A DNA stretch of 64,000 nt, taken from assembly GCA_023376005.1 (NCBI GenBank), contig CM042176.1:15608212-15672211 (forward strand). Reading direction: 5' to 3'. The notes below the pieces were generated by a model. The model worked only from the letters and a program-made list of their open reading frames with translations, made no database searches and was not told the origin of the DNA. Source of the DNA: Doryteuthis pealeii (lineage: Eukaryota; Mollusca; Cephalopoda; Myopsida; Loliginidae). Positions 10,975 through 20,245 of the stretch are shown in pieces (the stretch's first letter is position 1; each line of letters starts with the position of its first letter). The position numbers were made by a program, and so were the translations under genes.

Positions 10975-12410
10975 AACATAGTAAATCATTTGCAATTCAT
11001 TTTTATAGTAAATCATTTATAGTACATTTTATAGTAAATCATTTGTAATACATTTTTATAGTAAATCATTTACATTGCATTTTTATAGTAAATCATTTAT
11101 AGTACATTCTTATAGTAAATCATTTACAATGCATTCTTATAGTAAATCATTTACAATGCATTTTTATAGTTAATCATTTGCAGTTCATTTTTAGAGTAAA
11201 TTATTTCCGATATATTTTTATAGTAAATCATTTCATATACATTTTTATAGTAAATAATTTTCAATGCATTTTTATAGTAAATAATTTTCAATGCATTTTT
11301 AAAGTAAATAATTTATAGTACATTTTTATAGTAAATCATTTATAATACATTTTTATAGTAAATCATTTGTAATACATTTTTATAGTAAATCATTTATAGT
11401 ACATTTTTATAGTAAATAATTTATAGTACATTTTTATAGTAAATAATTTATAATACATTTTTATAGTAAATCATTTGCAATGCATTCTTATAGTAAATCA
11501 TTTACAATGCATTTTTATAGTTAATCATTTGCAGTTCATTTTTAGAGTAAATTATTTCCGATATATTTTTATAGTAAATCATTTCATATACATTTTTATA
11601 GTAAATAATTCAATGCATTTTTAAAGTAAATAATTTATAGTACATTTTTATAGTAAATCATTTATAATACATTTTTATAGTAAATCATTTGTAATACATT
11701 TTTATAGTAAATCATTTATAGTACATTTTTATAGTAAATAATTTATAATACATTTTTATAGTAAATCATTTGCAATGCATTTTTATAGTGAATCATTTGC
11801 AATGCATTTTTATAGTAAATCATTTGCAATGCATTTTTATAGTAAATCATTTGCAATGCATTTTTATAGTGAATCATTTGATTTTTATAGTAAATCATTT
11901 GCATGCATTTTTATAGTAAATCATTTGCAATGCATTTTTATAAAAAAATAATTTGCAATGCATTTTATTGTAAATAATTTATAATACATTTTTATAGTAA
12001 ATCATTTACAATGCATTTTCATAGTAAATCATTTATATACATTTTTACAATAAATCATTTATAATACATTTTTATAGTAAATCATTTACAATGCATTTTT
12101 ATTGTAAATATTTACAATGCATTTTATTGTAAATATTTTATAATATATTTTTATAGTAAATCATTTACAATGCATTTTTATTGTAAATAATTTTATAATA
12201 CATTTTTATTGTAAATAATTTATAGTAAATCATTTACAATGCATTTTCACAATGCATTTTAGCAGTAAATCATTTATAATACATTTTTACAATAAATCAT
12301 TTACATTTTTATAGTAAATCATTTACAATGCATTTTTATTGTAAATAATTTATAATACATTTTTATAATACATTTTAAATCATTTACAATGCATTCTTAT
12401 AGTAAATCTC
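10975..12410. repeat. 27-bp minisatellite (ATTTTTATAGTAAATCATTT), block A
   Basis: About 50 degenerate units of 26-28 bp. Reverse-complemented, the unit reads AAATGATTTACTATAAAAAT, which aligns with the 30-bp unit at 965-1915, so the two are inverted relatives. It sits in the intron between the exons at 10822 and 12505. A larger segment (11150-11400) is repeated near 11500-11740. Confidence 0.92.
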
Positions 12411-12504
12411 CAATCCTAAGAAACAAATTTTAGACCAGTATATTTATAGAAAATTATAAGTTGCATTGTTTATATGAAATTATAAAAAAAGGACACATCT
12501 TTAC

Positions 12505-12670
12505 CTGCATATTTTTATGTATTACTCTTCCTGTCTCTTTGAAGTCACCACCTGACCTTTGTGACCTCAGCAACCATCGAAGTGAAATTCGAAGTTTATT
12601 TAAATCAATGACCACGGGCATACCTGAATCAAGGATTAGCTGGAAAGATTTTGTGATAAAAGCAGTTAAC
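12505..12670 (-). CDS. Thioester-protein exon: catalytic-His segment (VIHKNM)
   Basis: 166 bp with acceptor (TTTTACAG) at 12671-12672 and donor GTAAAG. The first base completes the Trp codon begun in the 14310-14388 exon. The 55 full codons then read LTAFITKSFQLILDSGMP, an internal helix LRISLRWLLRSQ, and FKETGRVIHKNMQ. W-L-T-A-F is strongly conserved after the thioester. The His in R-V-I-H-x-x-M is the position that in C3, C4B and many TEPs catalyses transfer of the thioester to hydroxyl groups, whereas human A2M has Asn there. A GT at 12622-12623 might suggest an earlier donor, but the frame stays open and family-like through it, so the long exon is chosen. Confidence 0.94.
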
Positions 12671-13083
12671 CTGTAAAAGGAAAATGAAAAGATGGATAAA
12701 TACCTGGTATAATGGTAATTTTCTCGTAGAAGTTGTCCCCCTTTACCTAAGTTACTTCCCTTACCTCCTATTATTCCCCTTTGCGGCTCTTACCCACTCT
12801 AGGAAATTTTTCCTAATGCACTGTCTAAAACCACCCTTCCGGTGCAAGGCGCGATTTTTACCTTTTTCAAATCAACTCGCGTCTTGTGAAGACGTACATT
12901 CACTTCTCCTCATCTTAGTTCTTTCGAGGACCATTTTTTTACACTTTCGTGTAACTTTGGAATAAAACTTTATAATTCGCACCTACAGTTTTCATTCCTC
13001 ATTGCTCGGAAGAGTTATACTACACATATCAAACGCAGTTACTACATCTTGGACAGAATAGTACCGTTATTAGTGCCGTGATA

Positions 13084-13222
13084 TCTGGACTTTGCCAGAG
13101 AATTGAAGAAGCTGTGGAATATGAGAGTGAAAGTGATACCAATTGTAGTTCGTGCACTTGAAACAGTCCCAATAAACTTGGAAAAAAGACTGGAGAATCC
13201 TTGGTGAATCAGAGGAAGAATT
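13084..13222 (+). pseudogene. Reverse-transcriptase C-terminal fragment (LINE)
   Basis: Reads LDFARELKKLWNMRVKVIPI, then VVRALETVPINLEKRLENPW, then a stop, matching the fragment at 61636-61903. This tail is characteristic of non-LTR reverse transcriptases that are abundant in invertebrate genomes. It is truncated at both ends and inserted beside the minisatellite. Confidence 0.65.
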
Positions 13223-13224
13223 TC

Positions 13225-14205
13225 CAATTCATTTTTACAGTAAATTATTTACAATGCATTTTTATAGTAAATCATTTACAATGCATTTTTATAGTAAATT
13301 ATTTGCAATGCATTTTTATAGTAAATCATTTATAATACATTTTTATATCAAATCATTTCCAATTCATTTTTATAGTAAATCATTTCCAATGCATTTTTAT
13401 AGTAAATCATTTCCAATGCATTTTTATAGTAAATCATTTCCAATGCATTTTTATAGTAAATCATTTACAATGCATGCATGTTTTATAGTAAATCATTTAT
13501 AATACATTTTTATAGTAAATCATTTGCAATGCATTTTTATAGTAAATCATTTACAATGTATTTTATAGTAAATCATTTTATTTTATAGTAAATTATTTAC
13601 AATTCATTTTTATAGTAAATCATTTACAATGCATTTTTATAGTAAATTATTTACAATGCATTTTTATAGTAAATCATTTCCAATTCATTTTTATAGTAAA
13701 TAATTTACAATGTATTTTATTGTAAATCATTTAAAATGCATTTTTATAGTAAATTATTTTCAATGCATTTTTATAGTAAATCATTTTCAATTCATTTTTT
13801 ATAGTAAATCATTTACAATGCATTTTATAGTAAATCATTTCCAATTCATTTTTATAGTAAATTATTTACAATGCATTTTTATAGTAAATTATTTGCAATG
13901 TATTTTTATATCAAATTATTTCCAATTCATTTTTATAGTAAATCATTTCCAATTCATTTTTATAGTAAATCATTTCCAATTCATTTTTATAGTAAATCAT
14001 TTACAATGCATTTTTATAGTAAATCTTTTACAATGTATGTTTATGGTAAATTATTTATAATACATTTATAAATTTAATAAATTTATTTATAAATTATTTA
14101 CAATGCATTTTGATTGTAAATCATTTGCAATGTATTTTTATGGTATATCATTTGCAATGCATTTCTATAGTAAATCATTTGCAATGCATTTTTATAGTAA
14201 ATCAC
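13225..14205. repeat. 27-bp minisatellite, block B
   Basis: About 36 copies of the same ATTTTTATAGTAAATCATTT unit as block A, in the same orientation, in the intron between 14310 and 12670. The unit length of 27 leaves all-repeat open frames that are not genes. Confidence 0.92.
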
Positions 14206-14309
14206 TAAGTTGAGCCAAAAATTTGCCTGATTCCGGCTCGTTAAGACATAGTGTTAACTTGAGCAAGAGGTCACTATGACAAAAGATCAAAATACACCTA
14301 ATGACCTAC

Positions 14310-14388
14310 CATACGCTTCCTTTTTTATCACTCTGGAAAGCGCTGTAAGAACCGTCAGGCCTTTGATAGCGTAACTGATTCTGGTACC
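14310..14388 (-). CDS. Thioester-protein exon: YQNQLRYQRPDGSYSAF
   Basis: 79 bp with acceptor TTTCAG (14389-14390) and donor GTAGGT. The two leading bases complete Gly after the thioester exon's last G, and the two trailing bases TG plus the G at 12670 complete Trp. The 25 full codons read YQNQLRYQRPDGSYSAF then QSDKKGSV. G-Y-x-x-Q-L-x-Y-x-x-x-D-G-S-[FY]-S-A-F is among the most conserved stretches of the superfamily, so identification is firm. Confidence 0.95.
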
Positions 14389-14462
14389 CTGAAATAGAAC
14401 AAAAGATAATGACAGATTTTAAGGTTATCAAAGTTACTTTAATTTCATACTATTTATTTAAT

Positions 14463-14482
14463 TCTAGGGTTAGGGTTAGGGT
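14463..14482. repeat. Short telomere-like repeat
   Basis: Three TAGGGT units in a row. A longer interstitial block is at 41365-41545. Confidence 0.6.
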
Positions 14483-14544
14483 ACTTTGGGAATTTCCATG
14501 TGTTGTATACCCCTTATAACATTGTACGTCGAACATCGGGTACA

Positions 14545-14691
14545 TACATGAGAGAGGAAATTCGAGTGAGAGAGAGAGGGGGGGACTCGAGTGAGAGAGA
14601 GAGAGAGGAACTCAAGTGAGAGAGAGAGAGAGAGAGAGAGAACTCAGAGAGAGACTCAAGTGAGAGAGAGAGAGAGAGAGAGAGGAACTCG

Positions 14692-14728
<37 letters not shown>

Positions 14729-14935
14729 CTCGAATGAGAGAGAGAGAGAGGAGAGAGAGAAAGAGAGGAACTTGAGAGAGAAAGAGGAACTCGAGTGAGA
14801 GAGAGAGAGGAACTTGAGAGAGAGAGTGAGAGAGAGAGGAACTCGAGTGAGAGAGAGAGAGAGAGAAGAGTGAGAGAGGAACTAGAGAGAGACTCGAGTG
14901 AAAGAGAGAAAGAGAGAGAGAGAGAGAGTCGAGAA
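14545..14935. repeat. GA-rich array with GAACTCGAGT spacers
   Basis: (GA)n runs separated by AACTCGAGTGAGAG or variants, within element copy 1. Copy 2 at 17320-17375 has only a short GAGAG region, so the array expanded after the copies diverged. Confidence 0.9.
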
Positions 14936-14989
14936 TTGTTCTTCTTCTTTACTTCTAGTCACCATGTTTCCTCTTCTACTTCTTTCGCA

Positions 14990-15945
14990 GTCATCTTGTC
15001 GTCTAGTCTTCTAACTGCTTCATCTTTACTTCTAAGGGGCTTCTTCTTCTAACTGCTTCATCTTTACTTCTAAGGGGCTTCTTCTTCTAACTGCTTCATC
15101 TTTACTTCTAAGGGGCTTCTTCTTTTAACTGCTTCATCTTTACTGGGGCTTCTTCTTCTAAACTGCTTCATCTTTACTTCTAAGGGGCTTCTTCTTCTAA
15201 CTGCTTCATCTTTACTTCTAAGGGGCTTCTTCTTCTAACTGCTTCATCTTACTTCTAAGGGGCTTCTTCTTCTAACTGCTTCATCTTTACTTCTAAGGGG
15301 CTTCTTCTTCTAACTGCTTCATCTTTACTTCTAAGGGGCTTCTTCTTCTAACTGCTTCATCTTTACTTCTAAGGGGCTTCTTCTTCTAACTGCTTCATCT
15401 TTACTTCTAAGGGGCTTCTTCTTCTAACTGCTTCATCTTTACTTCTAAGGGGCTTCTTCTTCTAACTGCTTCATCTTTACTTCTAAGGGGCTTCTTCTTC
15501 TAACTGCTTCATCTTTACTTCTAAGGGGCTTCTTCTTTAACTGCTTCATCTTTACTTCTAAGGGGCTTCTTCTTCTAACTGCTTCATCTTTCTAAGGGGC
15601 TTCTTCTTCTAACTGCTTCATCTTTACTTCTAAGGGGCTTCTTCTTCTAACTGCTTCATCTTTACTTCTAAGGGGCTTCTTCTTCTAACTGCTTCATCTT
15701 TACTTCTAAGGGGCTTCTTCTTCTAACTGCTTCATCTTTACTTCTAAGGGGCTTCTTCTTCTAACTGCTTCATCTTTACTTCTAAGGGGCTTCTTCTTCT
15801 AACTGCTTCATCTTTACTTCTAAGGGGCTTCTTCTTCTAACTGCTTCATCTTTACTTCTAAGGGGCTTCTTCTTTTAACTGCTTCATCTTTACTTCTAAG
15901 GGGCTTCTTCTTCTAACTGCTTCATCTTTACTTCTAAGGGTTTAT
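14990..15945. repeat. 38-bp minisatellite, about 25 copies
   Basis: The unit GGGGCTTCTTCTTCTAACTG continues with CTTCATCTTTACTTCTAA. Most copies are identical; a few lack TACT or a TTC. Copy 2 of the host element (17460-17515) retains roughly one to two units. Confidence 0.95.
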
Positions 15946-16254
15946 TCTAAGGGCTAACTTTTGAGTCATGCAACTAATTAAACCACAAGACATTTTATTA
16001 GCCCATGTTCTTCGGCGTGGGGAGTTAACAACCTCAGCAGAGAGAGGCCGATAATCTCTGCTCCAACATTAGGTTGAAACTAAAATCTAAAACTAACTAA
16101 ATCACGTGATGCGCGAGATTCGCGCCTCTGGGAGTCAGGGAGTTATAACCGTTACTGGTATTTTTCCACTCCCTGATCTGGAAGCCAATGGATCCCTTGA
16201 ATTCTCGCTACATGGTCTGTCTGGATTATACTCAAGGATTTACAGATCTATTTG

Positions 16255-16570
16255 ACCCTTAGATGGGATCTTAGCAGGTACTATCACACTGAGTCATAGT
16301 GGGCCTGTGAGTAATGGCACTACTGAAGACTCACCATCAGAAACAGTTTACTTTTAATTTGAGTTACCTTAAATCGGTAAGGAGGCACACTTTGTGTAAC
16401 AGTGATCATCGTAGGAAGGGGAATCAGTGACCTGGGTTCAAATCCTGCATGAAGCTGTTTGTGTTTCACTTTTCATTAATCCCCTTGGGAAAGGCATGAA
16501 ACCAGCTGTTCTCCTATCAGCTTTGGGTAAATAGTAGGACAGACCGGGTTTTTTAACCATGCTTAGGCAA
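16255..16570 (+). mobile_element. tRNA-derived SINE (type 1, diverged) plus dispersed-repeat head
   Basis: 16255-16345 is the GACCCTTAGATGGGATCTTA repeat. From 16381 a diverged type 1 SINE follows: GTGTAACAGTGATCATCG (A-box region), GGGTTCAAATCC (B box), CCCTTGGGAAAGGCATGAA and GGTAAATAGTAGGACAGACC. The short minus-strand frame over it is an accident. Confidence 0.7.
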
Positions 16571-17269
16571 TCAGTTGTGGGATTATCTGCCCTTGTTTGG
16601 CTGGAAGAGTTATCTTCCCTCATGTTTCTGTTTTTCCTCACCAGGCGTCTTGACTATTTAAGCAGGCAAGCGCCAAGTTTGAACTCTCTTGTTTCTCGGT
16701 AACTTAACGAACACACATGTGTTAGACACTTTGGTCGACACCCTTCTTATGTGGGGGTTTCATTCCCCCAACACTACGTCAGTAAGTGACTTTGTCTTAT
16801 GAACTCTTCGGATCTTTTGCATGTACATTTAGGTATCTCCTTTATACTTCATTATTAGACAGTCCATAGAGTGAACAAACACTGACTCTCTGGTAAAGAA
16901 AAAGTTCTGGGTACAGTAAACAGTAAAGAATATCATAAATTATGCAACACATGATCTAATGCTGTTTATACGTAAAATGCGATTCTTATGATATTATCTC
17001 TTGCGTGCTATTCTGCATTTGTACCATTTATTCATTTTTTAAAAATTCATTTGCGCAGATAATTTTTTTTTTTATACTACGCCATCGTCCTTAGTGGGTG
17101 GAAAGGATCCAAAGAATGCATCATACACGTCATTAATAATCAGCCGATATGGATTTTGATTAAATGCTGACGTGTGCAAAAACGATTAGAATGATTTAAT
17201 AATGCGTAGATTAAAATGGTACCAAAGAAATTGCCTTCTGTTGAGAATTGACAGAGATATTAGGCTTCA

Positions 17270-17830
17270 AAGATCCCCTAAAAGCGCCCTTATATACCCC
17301 ATCGTCGGGTATATAAACGAGAGTGTGAGAGAGTATTACTTCAGAGAGTTCTCGGTGATAGAGTGGGAGATATGAGAGATTAGAGAACTACTTGTTACTT
17401 AATTTCTCCTTTACTACTTCTAGTCACCATGTTTCTTCTTCTATTTCTTAGGCTGTCATCTTGTCGTCTAATTGCTATGTTCTTGTAACTGCTTCTTCTA
17501 AGGGCTTCTTCTAAGAGGCTAACTTAGTCATTGTAATTAATTGAATGAACTACAAGACTTTTATTTTTTTATCAAGATTTTATTAGTCTAGCCCATCTTC
17601 TTATTCGCAGCGTGGGTGATATTCAATCTCAGCAGAGAGAAGCACGTTTTCTCTGCTTCAAAACCCAGTTGAAACTAAAAATCTAAATCTAGTCACATGT
17701 TTTTCATGACGTGTTCTCCAGGGGTCAGAGAGCTATAACCGTTACTGGTAAATTTCCACGCTCTGATTTCAAAGCCAATGGCCCCCATATTCAGCTACAG
17801 TGTTTGTCAATGATTTATGCCACCACATAA
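17270..17830 (+). mobile_element. Dispersed element, copy 2
   Basis: A compact copy of the element at 14490-16230 without the large arrays: CCATCGTCGGGTATATAAAC, TTCTAGTCACCATGTTTC, CAGCAGAGAGAAGCACG and GAGCTATAACCGTTACTGG are in the same order. The DNA between 16640 and 17270 shows no gene. Confidence 0.55.
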
Positions 17831-17994
17831 ATTGTAACAGCTGAATCAACGGTAAAATAAAAGTGGTTGTTTGTCAAGTGAACAAACCTGTTTTGCGTTC
17901 AATTCTTTCAATCAGAGTTACCAGGGACGTAACACAACAATAGATATTGCTACATTATATCATCTTGATTATGAAAAATTGGCTATGAAAAATC

Positions 17995-18237
17995 GAAATC
18001 TGTCAATGAAATAAAGAAGAAATGAATGAAAGAAAGAGAATGAAATAAATAAAAATAATAAAATAATCATAAAAGAAAGAAAGAAAGAAGAAGAACAAAT
18101 ATAAGAGAATGAAATTTTTAAAACCTTATAAAAAGACAAATGAAAGGAAAGAAAGAAAGAAAGAATTTTGGAATAAATATAAGAGAATGAATTTTAAAAA
18201 ATAATGAAAAAATCCTTATAAAAAGATAATGAATGGA

Positions 18238-18273
<36 letters not shown>

Positions 18274-19061
18274 ATTTTGGAATAAATATAAGAGAATGAA
18301 ATTTTAAATAATAAAAAATCCTTATAAAAAGACAAATGAATGGAAAGAAAGAAAGAAAGAAAGAAAGAAGAAAGATTTGGAATAAATATAAGAGAATGAA
18401 ATTTTTAAAATAATGAAAAATTCCTTATAAAAAGACAAATGAATGGAAAGAAAGAAAGAAAGAAAGAAATTTTGGAATAAATATAAGAGAATGAAATTTA
18501 AAACATAATGAAAAAATCCTTATAAAAAGACAAATGAATGGAAAGAAAGAAAGAAAGAAAGAATTTTGGAATAAATATAAGAGAAGAAATTTAAAAAAAT
18601 AATGAAAAATCCTTATAAAAAGACAAATGAATGGAAAAAGAAAGAAAGAAAGAATTTTGGAATAAATATAAGAAATGAAACCTTATAAAAAGACAAATGA
18701 ATGGAAAGAAAGAAAGAAAGAAAGAAAGAAAGAATTTAAATATAAGAGAATGAAATTTAAAACATAATGAAAAATCCTTATAAAAAGACAAATGAATGGA
18801 AAGAAAGAAAGAAGAAAAATAAATATAAGAGAATGAAATTTTTAAAATAAGCCTTATAAAAAGACAAATTAATGGAAAGAAAGAAAGAAAGAAAGAATTT
18901 TGGAATAAATATAAGAATGAAATTTTTAAAATAATGAAAAAATCCTTATAAAAAGACAAATAATGGAAAGAAAGAAAGAAAGAAAGAATTTTGGAATAAA
19001 TATAAGAGAATGAAATTTTTAAAATAATGAAAAAATCCTTATAAAAAGATAAATGAATGGA

Positions 19062-19097
<36 letters not shown>

Positions 19098-19115
19098 GAT
19101 TTGGAATAAAGTTTG
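17995..19115. repeat. GAAA-rich compound minisatellite
   Basis: About eleven copies of an 80-115 bp unit made of (GAAA)n, GAATTTTGGAATAAATATAA, an AATGAAATTTTTAAAATAATG part and CCTTATAAAAAGACAAATGA. The 188-codon minus-strand open frame across it encodes only FLSFFLSF-type repeats and is not a gene. Confidence 0.93.
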
Positions 19116-19257
19116 GTGAAGGGCCACACGAATGGGCATTGACGTCTGCAGGGACAAACCTTGAGGACCACATGTGGCCCATGGGCAGCAGGTTGGGGTC
19201 CCCTGAATTAAATCATTTCTCTGTTGAAAAAGTAAAATGAAGTAAAACCATACTCAC

Positions 19258-19434
19258 CAGATTTTGTAAATTTAATTAATTTCTTTCTCAGTGCGGCATC
19301 AAGTGCATTGCGAGCTACAAGATAGCTATAGATGTATATATTTGGGACCAATGACAAAGCAGTTTGCTCTCCGCAGCCCCTCGGTAGGCGGACCAATTTT
19401 CCAAGACCCTCAATCACAGGTCCCAAGATGTCAC
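19258..19434 (-). CDS. Thioester-protein exon: thioester site GCGEQ
   Basis: 177 bp, acceptor ACAG at 19435-19436, donor GTGAGT. Two leading bases complete Gly with the preceding exon's last G. The 58 codons read DILGPVIEGLGKLVRLPRG, then CGEQTALSLVPNIYIYSYL and a basic helix ending KLIKFTKS; the final G plus GG of the next exon gives Gly-Tyr. G-C-G-E-Q is the thioester pentapeptide: the Cys thiol and Gln side chain form the reactive bond. L-x-x-L-[IV]-x-[LM]-P-x-G-C-G-E-Q-x-x-x-x-x-x-P-N is the standard family context and is fully kept here. The open frame continues past the donor by chance; the donor is chosen because the next exon restores the family sequence. Confidence 0.97.
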
Positions 19435-19449
19435 CTGTAAAAATACATT

Positions 19450-19454
<5 letters not shown>

Positions 19455-19487
<33 letters not shown>
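19455..19487. repeat. (AT)n microsatellite
   Basis: Pure AT run just upstream (in gene sense) of the thioester exon acceptor. Confidence 0.9.
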
Positions 19488-19491
<4 letters not shown>

Positions 19492-19595
19492 GCAATTGGT
19501 AATTTTTTGAAGCATTGTTAAGTATGTTATAATATATTAATAATTTGAAGGCCAATACAATGCGTATGAAAAATAAAAACAAAAAGATGTTATTT

Positions 19596-19640
19596 TTGTC
19601 TTATCGATTTCGAAGTATAAGCTTCATCATCAGAGATTCG
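19596..19640 (-). ncRNA. Hammerhead-ribozyme-like motif 1
   Basis: On the minus strand: CTGATGA (19633-19627), a GAAG/CTTC hairpin, GAAA (19611-19608), the palindrome ATCGAT, then A as the cleavage-site base. The three bases before the core (TCT) pair with the three after the cleavage base (AGA). This is the type I hammerhead layout with a very short stem III. One base is unpaired next to the core. Function is untested. Confidence 0.5.
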
Positions 19641-19880
19641 TATCAGAAATGGACGTGCTTATGTTTTTCTAAAGAAATTCCGTTCGGTTTTTCGATTTCA
19701 CGTATTCTGATCATTAATTTTTTGCTTTCGCATGCAATAATCACATCATCAACTTTCAACTGCAAACGCCATTCAACTAACGGTAAATAACATTTTCCAT
19801 ACATTTGTCTAATTCAACGCATACAAAACATCCTTCATCTTCTATCCACATAAATCCTTGTTTTTCTTCTCATTTTCATA

Positions 19881-19927
19881 GTCCTGAAGAAGTTTCCACT
19901 GTAAAACCGAAATACTCGAGTATCGAC
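19881..19927 (+). ncRNA. Hammerhead-ribozyme-like motif 2
   Basis: GTC, then CTGAAGA (19884-19890), a GTTT/AAAC stem II, GAAA (19909-19912), the palindromic stem III ATACTCGAGTAT, C as the cleavage base (19924), then GAC pairing with GTC. The core fits CUGANGA...GAAA. An A-C mismatch sits at the base of stem II. Confidence 0.55.
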
Positions 19928-19981
19928 AATAAATTTTCCATCCATCATAACATCCTGTGTTTGTTTTCTAAAGGTTCTCCT

Positions 19982-20015
<34 letters not shown>

Positions 20016-20111
20016 AATATGTATATAGATATATATATATATGTGTGTGCGTGTGTGTGTAAAGAAAATGTAGAACAAACACGGGATGTTACAATGGATG
20101 GAAATTTATTA

Positions 20112-20158
20112 GTCGATGTTCTAACATTTCGGTTTATAAAGAAAACTCTCTTCAGGAC
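20112..20158 (-). ncRNA. Hammerhead-ribozyme-like motif 3
   Basis: In the opposite arm, minus strand: GTC, CTGAAGA (20155-20149), G, A, a GTTT/AAAC stem II closed by a G-C pair, GAAA, stem III ATGTT-AG-AACAT, C, then GAC. Stem III differs in sequence from motif 2 yet still pairs, i.e. it covaries. Confidence 0.55.
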
Positions 20159-20245
20159 AATGAAATTATTCAAGGTGAAAAAAGGATTTATGTAGATAAA
20201 AGATGATGGATGTTTTGAGTTTAGAAAATGTGTAGAAAAAGGCAA

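Larger units (their letters stand above)
14490..16230 (+). mobile_element. Dispersed element with internal GA and 38-bp arrays, copy 1
   Basis: The outer parts match 17270-17830 and, more distantly, 56830-57350. Shared landmarks are the GTATA...ACATCGGGTA start, TTCTAGTCACCATGTTTC, GGCTAACTTTTGAGTCAT-type sequence, a CTCAGCAGAGAGA block and AGTTATAACCGTTACTGGTA. The layout suggests an LTR or similar non-coding element. No coding frame is seen. Confidence 0.55.
19806..20240. mobile_element. Foldback element with (CA)(TA)(TG) core, Penelope-terminal-like
   Basis: The arms 19806-19990 and 20050-20240 are imperfect inverted repeats around a CA/TA/TG microsatellite. Each arm carries a CTGAAGA...GAAA hammerhead-like motif followed by AATAAATTT and CATCCTGTGTTTGTT-type sequence. 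Similar sequence follows the Penelope-like fragment at 42513-43260, so these arms are probably Penelope terminal regions in inverted order. The frames over it are not genes. Confidence 0.6.

Noticed and set aside
12505..12623. Ending the catalytic-His exon early at the GT at 12622-12623
   Set aside because: Reading through gives the expected helix and the VIH motif and ends in phase with the next exon; early splicing would delete them and break phase.
18591..19157. 188-codon FLSFFLSF frame
   Set aside because: Complement of GAAA-rich minisatellite.
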